DNA of 64,000 nucleotides. Origin: Gymnogyps californianus (taxonomy: Eukaryota; Chordata; Aves; Accipitriformes; Cathartidae). The DNA is taken from positions 34,825,437 to 34,889,436 of the forward strand of contig NC_059500.1 of NCBI RefSeq assembly GCF_018139145.2, in the 5' to 3' direction. A program made the position numbers and the translations under genes. Below, piece after piece: positions 13,476-26,600 of the stretch. Below the pieces are notes generated by a model. It did no database searches. It was given only the letters and a program-made list of their open reading frames with translations, and was not told where the DNA came from. Numbering within the stretch: the first letter of the stretch is position 1; every line of letters starts with the position of its first letter.

Positions 13476-16400
13476 ATAGAATACAAATGAGAACTTTTTG
13501 GGAAGCAGTATAATTTAAAAAGTTATGCATGATGCAAAACCCAATTTAGCATTATAATATCCATCTTTTTCTGTTGTATTTTTTTGAAACTTACATTGTT
13601 TTCTTGGATCGAATGCTGTTTACGTCCTTCTTGGAGCAGGGGGATGGCACAAGGGTGATTATCATGCACTCTTTGAAAGTACTATCTGGTTTTCTCAAAG
13701 GTTTAGCTAATTTAAAATTCCTTACAGGCTAAGAGGAATCCTCATTTCTGAGTAAAAGCATCATATAGAAGGCACTGACCTCATCAGTTGAGGTGCACAT
13801 AGAAGGAAGGCTTTCATATACGTATCAATAGCCTGATTTTTTGTTTGGGGGGGCACCCTTCTAGATTGTAGGATTTCATCAGTATGTTGATGCTGTGAGT
13901 ATGCGGTCACAAAAAATTAATGTGCTTTTGGCAAAGACATGCAATAGTGAAACTAGTTGAAAACTTTGCCTGTGTGAGATAGCATGGGACTATAGTGCTT
14001 ATCGTTCGCACTTTCTATACATATGTACACTCCTTTGTAGGTAAAGTAAGAAATGTTTAAAAGCTATTTGCAAACTCTGTGGAAATTGCAGTAGACACAG
14101 CTACATGTAAGAACGTGAGTAATCATCTCTCCAGTTGTCACACTGGAAAGATCAGAGAAATCACTTGCACTTTGCAGCTGGTGGATTTTGTAATTTCCAT
14201 TGCTCAGGCAGCAGTTAACAAAGAACACACCTGCAAGTTTTAATATACACATAAAAACACCTTTGGATTTGGGTTAGTGGTCTACGATCCTTCAGAAATC
14301 AGATTTAAAATGGTCACTGCAATAAATGGTGCTTCTGCAAGCAACAGGAGACTCCATTGCTGCGATTCATCGTCTTGTGTGATAGGTGGTGCAGCTGGTT
14401 TAGAGGTCATCTCTGTGCTCCCACCTCTCTTGCAGGGCTCTCACTTGAATTAATCAAGGCTGGACTATTTGAGCTGCAAATTGAGTGGGGCATGGACAGG
14501 CACACGGAGCTGGTCCCGTGCCAAGCTGGCTCAGGGCAGGCAGGGTGTATTTGCTCCAGTGCTTTCTTCACAGATACAGCCCTGTGGCTCCCAAGCGGAG
14601 AAGTGGTACAGCTGCTTCAGGGCAATGTGGTGCTTGGGCTGATAAACCCGCAGCAGGCAGCACATAGGCCCACACAGAAGCATACCTACACAACGCCACT
14701 GACAGTCCATTCCCATTGCTGTCTGATACTGTGTGATCTGTTTTATCCCATCATCGCAGGAATCCTCTTTCTCATTTCTCCCCATTACTCAAGATAACGA
14801 AGGTGGACTGTCATTATTCTTGCCTTTTACCCATTTTCTGTACAAAAATCATTGATTTGAGTTAAGTGGTGATTGAAGCTAACGTCAGGGAGCCCAGGTC
14901 ACAGTGCAGGGGGGCCCTAAAACCCACACAATGCTGACAACTGAACAGTAACTTAAGGGAGCTGTGGAAGCTGGAGTTACATAAGTGCTCAAGATCACAA
15001 TCAATCATGCTGGCTTCAGTATTGATCCATAGGATGACTGCTTTCACTTGAAATAAAGTAAGGAGAGTGATTGAGGTATAGTAACTTGAGCTAACTGCTC
15101 CAATAAAGCCCTCATCCTGACTTAACAGGACCAAATGAGGTAAATTTGCTTAATAAATTATTTATTTTTTGAAGACTTCCTAATGCTATATGATAACTGG
15201 TATGAAAGTGTCATCTTAATCTAAAATTAAGTTCAAGCACAACAAACTACAGTTTTGAAGCTTTTCCTTGGTGAAGATTACAATGAAAGGGATAATAATT
15301 TAGTTAACATAAACTGTGTGTTCTTGGTCAGTGATGCACTTCGACGTGTGCAGTCTGTCAGTTCCTAGGGAAGGATCTTCTCAGTTGTTCTCTTTCTGAT
15401 AAAACACTTCAGCTGTCATAAGGTGGTTAGCAAGTTCTTATATTTCACAGCAGCTCTGATACAAATTAAATGCAGCTGCTGTTTATGAAGAATGGTAGCA
15501 TATAGTTTTTGCTTTCTTCCATCATTATTATTATATCCGTGTGACTATTGCTAGGTCAAATGTAAAAGATGCCTTTTATGGGGTAGAATTTGATCCCATT
15601 TGTATCAGCCTGTTGAAAAGTTACGTGCATTCTTAAAAGACTTTCAGAATTTGGATTGATATACATATTAGCCTGTGGCAATATTACTGCTTTTCTGCAG
15701 GCTTTGTACATCGTTTTGCTTATACTAGAATGTCACCATTGAAATGTAGTTATTTCTTGGCAATTGCTTTTGGAGAGGAAATGATTTATGAGCCGTAGTG
15801 ATAAATGCTTATGATGTTTTACACTCCATTTGGTTGGAAGCATCTCACATGTGTAGAAAAGCCAGCATTAAAAAAAAATACCGGAAAGTATTTCATCTGT
15901 TAAAGCAACCATGCTAGTTTTACTAATCTGGGTGATCAGTCCAAGGAGTTAACTGCACCATTTTCGTAAATTTTATATATTCACATATGTCACCTCCCAA
16001 CTGTGAATTGTGAACTGAATCAATCGTACTATTTCTTTACTGTTACTGTGTTTCCTTATGACTGTTTAAGCACCTGTGCCATTTAGACAGGGTTGTGTTA
16101 AAATCTTGAGAATGTTCATAACAGGACCCACATCATGTTTTATGGCTTTACAAAAAAAAGACACATTCTCAAGGGGGAGTGCTGCCAGTTTATCTGTATG
16201 TGCAGAATAACATCAAAATCAGAATGAGTCTGTCCAAGTTTGAACTGGGAATGATACTAATTGTATCTTAGTGTTTACATTAAAAAGTGACAGACTTTTT
16301 CAGAGACCCTGAGATGAGTTTGTGGATTTGCAGAGACAATTGTAATGCAATTCTGGGCAAGCTTTATGCAAAATGAGGTGGAATTGGACATTGAAATAGT

Positions 16401-17980
16401 ATATGTATTATTTTGTCTCATCAACAAAACTTTTTTTTTTACAATTAGTTGGTAAAATATAGGGGCTAGTAAAGGGAACTGCAGTTACAGTTCTTACTCT
16501 CTGCAGTTTGTTTAGTGGTGATGTTTATTTAGTTATTTGTGATGACATGTCCTATCTGTGCTGTCTTTAAAAGATGCGTCATCACTTTCATAAGGAAAAT
16601 GAAGTTATTTGCATTCCTCACTATAGACAGTAATTAAATATACAGAGATGGATATCTTACTAAAAAGGGAAATAAATCAGTGATTAAACTGCACAGATGG
16701 AATAGAGATAATTAAAATATATATAAAAATTGGCTTTACAAGCCATAAAAAGAAACCCATCTGTTTTAAAAGAAAATATAACCAAGTATAAAATCAGCTT
16801 GACTTGTAATTTTGTTCATAGCTCTTGAACATCTGTGCAAAGCACTTCACTAGTGTAAGTGATGGTGTTTTTGCTTTTATCAGCAAAGATTTCATTCATA
16901 CAAGTGGAAGGCTATAAATACAATAGACACACTGCTGAGCCTGCAAGTGTAAGTTGGACTGCTTCCATCAAAGGTTTGTCACAGCGGTGCTGCAGTTCTG
17001 CTTTGAGGCTTTTATTTGTGCAGGCTCCTGTCTCCATGTCACATCCTGCTGGAAGGTCGTAGAAACAGTTGTGGTCTGCATGATCATGCCTTCTGAAGAA
17101 AAGAGTATGTAGGAATTCATTCTGTGAAAGAATTTATTGCATTACTTTCCCTTCCAAATTTGGGATATGTTTTCACAGCAACACTATATTGAACATTGCC
17201 TTTCTTATTTTTATTTTTTGACCTTTCAAGACTTAAACTTATCTGGTCCATAATTCAAAGAAGTCCCCTTCCATTTTTTTTTTCCTTAATTGTCATATTA
17301 TGGGGTTTTCTTCTACATTTTCAGCATAGTTCAAATCTGTGGTAATACCTTGCAAGAAAAATCCCTGGACTTCAATTATGTATTTAGTGCCTGCAATACC
17401 AAGTATTCACAATTCTGAAGTACCCAATGCGCCTTTGGCTAGTTAGGAACTCAGCTGGAACCCAAAATGGCTCCTCTCAAAAAATGCCCGGCCAAAACTG
17501 AGGAGACCTAAATTTTATAGTGAGCTATTATCTGCAGTGTCGTGTCCAGAGAAAATAGTTCTGTGGGGACGGAAAGAATACTGAAGAGCCTTGGGTAAAA
17601 TACAGTGTTTTCTGTACTAAAGGAAACTGAAATCTGAAGGAGCAGTTGTAAATATCAAACTTCAAATTTTTTTACTAGCCACAAATATAAAAAGTATTGG
17701 CTAATCTCATCCAAACATACAGCAGCAGTTTCTTTCAAAATGAATTAACTCTTCTAATAGAGGGAAATAAATCATGTGTTTTCCTATCAAAACTTTAAAA
17801 ATGTGTGATGTGAAATGAACATTAGATTGATCTAAAGTTTGGTTAATGCCAGGACGTATTTTTTCTCTTAATGGGGGAAAAAATCTGCTATGACTATGGT
17901 TAAAAGGTGATAGAAAATAATGTAAAAAGAGAGAAATGTATGTAAGTAAAATGATGAAAAAGGAATGAAAAATTCCAATA

Positions 17981-18035
17981 TTTTAAATCTTAAGCAAATT
18001 TTTAAATCTTAAGCAAAATATTTAAAATCTTTACA
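17981..18035 (+). repeat. 19-bp tandem repeat, two good copies and one decayed
   Basis: TTTTAAATCTTAAGCAAA occurs at 17981 and again at 18000, followed by a degenerate third copy (TTTAAAATCTTTACAC). Confidence 0.8.
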
Positions 18036-21000
18036 CAATGAAATTAGTACTCAAACATCTGCAAATCTTGCCACAAACCCTGAGGAGGCAAACTCATTTA
18101 TCAAGCACAGATACTATAGTAATAGAAGTGATAGGAAATTTTGGATAAATTGGAACACATCATGTAAATATGCCTGGACTTTTGATCAAAGACATTTATT
18201 TGTCTTTTGCTTTAGTGAGCAGAAAGAAAACTTAATTCTGTATAAGAAGCCCAAGGTTGCCCCTGTTCTTCTACAGAGCATATGCTAGTATTTAGTGTAG
18301 CCTGGGCTAATTGTGCTGCTGTTAGTTATGGGCTGCATAAGTCTTCCTAGAAGAGGGCTTTATTTTCTTTGCTTGCAGTTTTGCCAGATTTGAACCATTT
18401 GGTCTGAAATTTTCTATGCCACTAACAGATTTGTTTAAATTTTGTGAAAAATGTTGCTGTCCTTTGGAGAACAAATTAGGGAAACTATATTCCTGATCTG
18501 TATTAAGGAAAACAGAAACGCCTTCTGACTGATAAATTGTTTCACATTCACACTTGGGGGTGGCTGCTTGAAAGTTAGCAGGCTGGTGACCAAGGTGGAG
18601 ATGTGTACTTACCATCACTGTGAAAATTTACCTCCAAACTGACTGTGGTTTTGTAGGAAAGATGGAGACAATGACGCTCTCCAAAGACATCATCTACTGG
18701 AAGGATGTTTTGCCATCTGACAGTTGCTGCCTGCCAAAGAGACTAGTTGCTCATTATCCCACCAAAGCACACCAATGCAGTGACTCAGGGGGTGAAACAG
18801 AAACATCCTTGTGCGGCAGGGGGGAGTGGGGAGGGAAACAAAATCACACAGGAATGCGGTTAGGGGAGGAACAGGGGAGTGGAGACTGCATCTCGCAGAG
18901 GAGCACTGGCCAGGACCAAGGCTTTAAGGAGAAAGTACACTAGGAGTGATCACAGGTACCAACGGGGACAGAGACAGAAGAACCTGTAGGTTTTAGAGCA
19001 TGCACCTTTTGGAGCTGACAGCAGGAGTCCTCATTTCTACACTCCTTTTTGTTCAGCAGTAGCTAAAAGCAGACTGGAATTTTTTTTCTAATTGGCCTTC
19101 ATTAATTCAAAGGATGAAGCCTGTGCTGAGGATCTAGGAGACCAAACTGATTTAATAGTAGCCGCCAGGAGTCAAAATGGCCCTACCTGGCTATTTCTGG
19201 CCCAGGCTTGAGCCTCTGTGCTTTGAATTCTCTAATCTTCCAGCCCTGGGCTGCCATGTGCCATACCTTTGATCCTGAACTTTCTTGTGAATTCCAAAAT
19301 TGGACAAGAGCAATTATTTATGTTGTATGGATCAGATAGCAGGTACTTGTTTTTAATTTTTGTTTCTTGGCAAGGAACAGGAAAATTACATCCAGAATTT
19401 AGTAAAGAATAGAAGCACTGAAATCTCCTACACTCAGTAACTGGGGAATGTCAGGCTTAATTCTTTCCTTGCGTCAATGCTTTTGAGTTTTTATAAGAGA
19501 AAAGGTGTGTAGGGACACATAATGCTGTTTATTAGATCTACTTGATATAGATGGAAAAATAGAATTTGGACATGCAAGCCCTCTTCAAGTCTGCAGTACA
19601 GCATTAATTTCCAATTAAATACAACTTGAAAAGAATTATTTGGCACTTCATTATATGAAATCACTTAGATCATCTGAGGAAAAACTGCAGCAAGTGGGAG
19701 GAAGTGTTAACAGGGTTGGAAAGGTCATGAAGTCATTTATTCCAATGGGATGCTATGCTGTGGGTGATCTTTTTGCTTGCAGAATATGGGAAGTGAATTA
19801 TGTTTTAATCCTTTTAAAATACAATCACTTAATATTTTTCTAAAGGGCCCTGAGTTTCCTAACTTCTAAATCTTAATTTGCAAACTTAAAATTATTGTAC
19901 ATTTGGGTTTTAATTCGTGTAGTGTTTCTGGGAAATGCATATTTTAGCTATTTGTATTTCCAAATACTATATTGATGCAGGTTTTCATTCTTTGCAACTT
20001 TGTTCACTTGGGGATATTGAGCTTATTGAATTTATAATCCATCTCTGGAAGGTAAATGCGTAGGTAATGGAGAGGGTTTTGAGGGTGTTGACATGCTTAC
20101 TGTAATTCTCAAGTGGCTGTCAGCTTTAGAAAAATAGTGTTGGTATCATGAGATTTAAAGTTAAGTGTCTGAAAATCTATTTGTTTGATTATGGTGAACA
20201 GCCTTTACTGTAGTGTCTGGACTGATAACTTCTGGGTCATTTTCACTGATCCTAAATTGGAAAGTTACTCATGCATTTCACTGATATCTTTCATAGCCTT
20301 TATAAAAAGAACTGTATGGTGCAATAAGAACAATAAACATCTATGTTTTGTATACACTTAGTTATAGCAGTTAAGCAGGTGTGTTACACCTGTTATCTAC
20401 AAAGCAATAAGCATGTAGAAAATGTTTTCAAAGACTAATGAAGACGTTACATTAACAATTCTGTATATTAATTCTCATCTTCTGGGTTTATTTATACAGA
20501 GTCAGGAATAAAGCTGTCTGGCAGTCAGTCAGTGTCAGTTAAAACTAGTTATGTTACTAGCCTATGGAGAGCTGGAAGGTGATAGAAAAGGAACCAAGTG
20601 TGAAGTCAGTTCAGTTTGTATCTTAAAATATGAATCTTCCTTTAGCATATGTTCTAGCCTGTTTATAGAAAACGAGCACCTTTGTGGATCCTGCCTTCTT
20701 AATTTTGGTGGATATTACTGGTGTCCAAGGCAAAGGTAGTATTTGTTTCAACTGAGAAATGCTGGTCCACTGTTTCTCTGAACTTATTAAGTAAAAGTTG
20801 TCTTATTTTTTGGTGTTTGCTAAGTTGTTACTTAATCTTTTTAAAACGGAAGGCTTTTCCAGATGCTAAGTGAACACTTTGGAGGCCAGCAAAAGCAGGG
20901 GCCTGTGGCTCTCCTGGGTTAACGAAAGTCACTTAAAGTAACGTAAAAAAAGCTACTGTGGGTCAGCTTCCTGGGAAGTATCAAATAAGATATTTCAAAT

Positions 21001-22130
21001 CCTTGAAGGCAGAGTTATATGCCTATGTTTGTATGCATTTGAATGTATTATAAAACTGCTATTCAAGGATCTCCAGAAACAGTCTTTAATAAGAAGCAAT
21101 GGTTTTGGATTATTTCATATTTTAAGTGGTTCTGTTTTTTTCCTCTGTTACTTTTAATCTAAGTCAACTGTATGAAATTAGTAGATCAGACTGCACTGAA
21201 AGTATACCTCCTGTACCAGAAATTGCTCATGTTAAAGCAGTGATTAAGCGTAATTGTCTGTGAATGCTCCTTGCTGTGTGTGCTGCATCCAGGTTTTGCT
21301 TTCTCTTCCAAGTCTTGCATGGGAAGGATTTTCGGGAATGAAATTGATGAAAATTCGGTGATTATGATTCTGAATTTATTTTATACAAAAATAGATTTCC
21401 TGTCATTATGTGTTACAGCTTCTGATGTGGGCATTTTAAAATCAGCGGTCGGCAAGGAATTGCTTTGTAGACACCTATCTTGGAAGGAGCAGTGAGGACC
21501 AGTTCATATGTCTACAGTTTCTTTACGCTGAATGAGAGAAAGAATAAAATTGTAAAATGGGAAAAGAGGTTTTTCAATTTGATTCAAATACAGAAATGAG
21601 TTGATGCAACTTACATGCTTCCTAATTATGTAAATACAGAAAGATCCTTTTGGTTAGATGGGGTTTTTTTCATTGTTGTGGTGTTGAGCTGTTCTGTGTC
21701 ACCACTGTAACTATAATTCAGACTGGTAGTGATCGAAATACATTAACATATAGCAGCTGTTGCATAGCTAGCCTAAGTCAGTATGAAAAAGCTTAAATCT
21801 GAGTTACTAACAGCATTCTTTTTCCTTTTACAAATAGATTAAATACAACATTACTATTTGGTGAAAGAGGTCAATTCCAAATGGTGCCATATCTGTATAT
21901 TTAGACCTCTTTTTGAAAGAAACTCCTGTTGGTAATATCTGTAAGGAAAATATGTTGATAGATGTTCTAAATGTTAAAAGAAGCCAGCTGACACTGAACA
22001 GAAAAGACCAAAACTAATTTCCAAAGTGAAGATAGCTGAATCTTCTGCTTGCTTGCTGAAATCTTTCAGCAAACAATTGATCAGTTCAGCGTATTCACAA
22101 TAGTGGTAGGAACAATAACCAATTATGTTG

Positions 22131-22564
22131 ATCAGAGGGCTGGAGAACCTCTCCTGTGAAAACAGGCTGAGAGAGTTGGGGTTGTTCAGCCTGGAGAAGA
22201 GAACGTTCCGGTGAGACCTTATAGCAGCCTTCCAGTACCTAAAGGGGGCCTACAAGAAAGCTGGGGAGGGACTTTTTACAAGGGCACGTAGTGATGGGAC
22301 AAGGGGTAATGGCTTTAGACTGAAAGAGGGTAGATTTAGGTTAAATGTAAGGAAGAAGTTCCTCACTGTGAGAGTGGTGAGGCACTGGAACAGGTTGCCC
22401 GGAGAGGTTGTGGATGCCCCCTCCCTGGAAGTGTTCAAGGCCAGGTTGGATGGGGCTTTGAGCAAGCTGGTCTAGTGGAAGGTGTCCCTGCCCATGGCAG
22501 GGGGGTTGGAACTAGATGATCTTCAAGGTCCCTTCCTTAACTCAAACCATTCTATGATTCTATG
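22131..22564 (+). mobile_element. CR1 LINE, 5'-truncated 3' end, sense
   Basis: This is a typical avian CR1 3' fragment. It starts near the GGCTGGAGAACCTCTCCTGTG block (last ORF2 codons), runs through the region of a short antisense open frame at 22250-22465, and ends in two copies of the octamer ATTCTATG at 22549-22564. That octamer repeat is the hallmark CR1 terminus. 5' truncation is normal for this family. Divergence from the remembered consensus looks moderate, so it is younger than the fragments at 2935 and 39340. It lies within the CHSY3 intron in the transcript orientation. Confidence 0.92.
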
Positions 22565-23610
22565 TCTCTAATTCCTGGTCTTAGTGCATTTTAGCTTATT
22601 AGCAGGAAGTGCCAATACGTTAATTCTTTCTTCCTTTTTGATAAGATTTGTGAACTCCATATATAAGTGAGGTCATTTGCACATTATAGTATATAGTTTT
22701 TCTCAGAAGACAAAGTCTACTTGGTTTTGAGACAGATACAGTGACATTTCAACTCATCCTCCTAAACCCTGTTTCAGTGCAACTTGAGTGTCAATAACCT
22801 TTGTGCCTTACTGCTTGCATTCCCACATTTCACATCTGTCTTCAGTCACAGTACAGGAAAAATAATTTTGCTGCCACGTTTTTGAATGATCTTATTCCTG
22901 TTATCATCTCTCGCTAAAGTTCTTTGTTGTTTTCCCCATTTTGTTCAGTATTTTAAACAAACATTGTCTGGTTTTACTCTTTATAGGAATTGGTAGGCAC
23001 AGTTGTAACAGAAATAACAGCTCCCTGTAGGCATACATCCAAGAAAACAAGTGTAATAATCGTGTTAGGTGAGTTGCAAACAGCTCTGTAATGTTTTTTC
23101 AAGCTGATCATAAAATGAAATTGTGTGAGAGTTTATCTTACTATATGGTGTCACCGTCATTACAAAATAGAACTATTGACCACCTTGACAGAGGAGTCAT
23201 TTTCTTAATATTCATCCTATTAAAAATAAATGTAATGTTATCCTACAGAAATAGCCCCAGCTCTCCATAGTTCTGATCTCAGTCCTTCAAGGTATTATAA
23301 CTTTTTACAGTGAGAGACAGGAGAAAATTAAAATGAACTATTGCACTTTGTTTTGATTTTTGCTCTCCTTTCCCTGTTCCCTTCTGCCCTTCATCCTTCA
23401 AAACACAACTCAAGCCAACCAAGAATTTAATAAAAACAAGGGCCAACTCATTTCTGAATGAGTTCGGTCAATTGTACTGGTAAAATCCGAAGTCCTTAAT
23501 TTTTTTTTCTGAATTGTTTTCACCAGGAATTTGCTTCTCTTGTGTATTTCTCCAAATATATCAATCCTGGCCATTTGCTGTACTCCATTGCACTTCCGCA
23601 TTTGTCATCT

Positions 23611-23633
23611 GTTTTGTTTTGTTTTGTTTTGTT
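23611..23633. repeat. (GTTTT)n microsatellite
   Basis: Four tandem GTTTT units and a partial fifth. Confidence 0.85.
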
Positions 23634-26600
23634 CCAGAATCTTTATGGTAACCATTTATGGAACTGCTTTCTGTCTATTTGATTCTGCTATGACAGATTT
23701 GGTATAAAACAGAATGATGCGATATAATGTTATACAAGACACAGTGCATGTAGATTATGAATTCCTTAAGGAGTTAATCACCAGGCTAGACATGCTTTTC
23801 TGATTGGTAAGAAAATTGCTAGATTTTATTACTGAAGAGCCAATGAATATGCAGGTCTTCTACTACCTGAAAAAAAAATCAGTTTGAATTCTATGACTTG
23901 AATTAGAAATTGCCATTAGGAGGGTAATAACACTTTTCTCATAACGTAAATCTTCAAATGTGCATTAAAAACAGTAATATTTTCAGCTGTAAAGACATAT
24001 GAGGCAGTATAAAATGGGTTTTAAATTACCACTCTGTAGCTGGAAGATTTTTACTAATCGGCAGGATTTCTGAATTGAAATCCAACAATGAAGTGTCTTG
24101 TTAAGGATATTTTATAATACTGGGACGATGAAGAGTCACTGTTCAATGCAACATCTCCAGTGCCCATGAAGCATATAACTCAGTAGGCTTGGATTTTGTT
24201 TATTTTTATTGTAAGACTAATTCTCAGTGATGTTATAAGAATACATTCATGTTAATTAATGCTATATTTTCATCCTATCCAGTCAGAAAACACAGCTATG
24301 CCTGTGGAAAAGCATAATGGCAATATAATTAGGATTTCTTCTAAGAAAAACATTGTAACAGACATTCTGCCATGCTTATGTTATTTTAATTGGATGTTTA
24401 GCTCAAGGGTGGTTCATAATTTATCATAAACTTTAATGTTAATAAAATCAGCTGGAAGGAAGCTATACTTAATCTCTCTGATTACACTGTAAAAAGTAAA
24501 ATCTTAATTTGAACATCCCTTTTTTTTTTTTCCCCCTTTTACTGACAAAGCAAGAAGGGAAAACTAGATCGACAAGGAGATCATGCTGTTCACTTCCTCA
24601 GCTGAGTAATGACTCAATGTAGTGCGAGTGTAGGAAAATTAAATCAAAAAGAGATTAAATCTGGCCTATCATGCAGGCTATCAGTATGCAGACTGCTGAG
24701 CAGCTTTTATGTCAAGGGAATGGAGAAGTATAACAGAAAGTCTTACCGTACTGATTTTGCCTGTTGTTTTTGTGGGAGAATTCTGACTTTTTGGGTGCTC
24801 TAGCTCAGTCTTTAATTCTCCAGTGGTAACTTCTAGGAAACCACTTTTAGGTCTACCAGCCACCAGAACCAGGTTTCAGTCATTCCCAAATTTTGTAGAG
24901 GTTGCTATAAATTTTATGTTTAACTTTATTGTAAGAAGGGAGTATTTAATCAGCAGAGATAGAATAGAGAACCTTGGTCCATACTAAGTAGGTCTGCTGA
25001 TGCTTCTGTTTTCTTACTTAACATGAGAGTTGAAAATGGGACTTTGCAATATATTTACGTGTTCCTGAGATGTGCTTACTAAGTTAAAAAAAAAGTTGTT
25101 TTTTCAGCAGTCCACATTTATTGTTTTTGTTGTCTGAAGGTATTGAAATCCTGTTTTCGGTATGTTACTGTGATGTTATGAATGTGATGTGTACTGAATA
25201 CATTTCTCTGGGAAGAGTTATTAATATTGCATTTTGTAGGCTCGATCTTTGCAGTGAGCTCATGCTGAGACCTTGCAATGGGCCATTATTGAGCTACCAA
25301 ATTGCTTTTGCCACGGAGCAGCAAGGGTTCTCACTGCTCTCTTCCCTTATAATGTCGTCTTGGGTGTTCTTATTATCTGTGTGTTTAATCCTTTTAGCTT
25401 CATGCTAAGTTCTGAGCTTTAGTAATGTTAAGAAGCCCTGGCTCCCTTAGGTACTTTATCACACACAGACTTTCTCCTTTTCTCCATTTTACATTTGCTG
25501 ATTTTCTGTTTCTTTGTCCTAGTAAAAAAGACGTGTCTGATTTCTGTTATCTATTATTTGTAAATTATTCCTTTGTTATTGTAGCTGCATGACTGTATGT
25601 TTCCTCTGTAAAGTTAATATTCCTAACATTAGAAAAATCTAGCTGGAGGCAGGTTTTAGTTCCAGTTATCTTCGGGGCTCTCCTCCCAGTGCCAAACTCA
25701 GTCACCTGCCCCTCCCTGGGAATGATAGACCCTGCACTCAGGCAGGCAAGACTTCTGCATAATGGGAATACAAAGCCCCACCACTAGTTGAGTGAGCAAA
25801 GAGGGGAAACTAGACTTACCTCTGCAGAAAAGGGCTCTGTAAATCTCCTTTCTCTTGGCGATAAGATGTCACGTCTCACTGAACACTGTTTTCACACCTG
25901 CATCCCCAAAGGTGAGCCGAAAAGTATAAAAAAGGTCTGGACACAGCAGGCAAACCCTGTAGCATGGCCAAAGACAAGTGGAAGAAGAAAGATTTCCTCC
26001 CTCTTACCTCATGCAGATAGAAAGATATGGCACCCTGAGTGGGGCATTGCTCAGTGGCTCGCTGTAATGATACAATGTATGTCAGTTTTTTCAATCGTAT
26101 AAGAAAGGTCAAGATTACTAGTCAGCAGTATTTCCTGCTGTGGGCAGCCCTTTGTCATAGCTCTAAGTCTCCCAAACCACTTCCATATAAATGTATATAA
26201 ATAAATTAAGTCATGGCTGAGTGCCTAAACACACTTCAGTGCTTGTGTCATCTGTCATTTGTCTGTCGTGCCTAGATATACTGAAATCACATGAAGTGGG
26301 ATGACATTCATGGTCTCATATCCAGACAAATGTGTGCAGAAGGGGTTGTAACTTCTGCCAGATTTAAAAATTTTGTTATGTTTTTTTGGGAGGTTTTTTT
26401 TGTGGGTTTTTTTTTTCCCCCCTGGATGCGGTCTTTCAGGACTCCTCTGCTTCAGCATGTCCGTAACTGAACACCTACTCCACCCAACAGCTTTTGCAAG
26501 ATGCCAGATTTCGAGGGCAGTTTGAATAAACACGCAGACTTTGAAGCAAATCAAATAAATTTAATGCTCTTAGAGTTTTAAACAGAAAGTTGGTGCTCTG

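Noticed and set aside
19695..19755. Possible CR1 3' tail (ggttggaaaggtcatgaagt...)
   Set aside because: It resembles the antisense CR1 end for about 30 bases, but there is no octamer terminus or continuation, so chance cannot be excluded.
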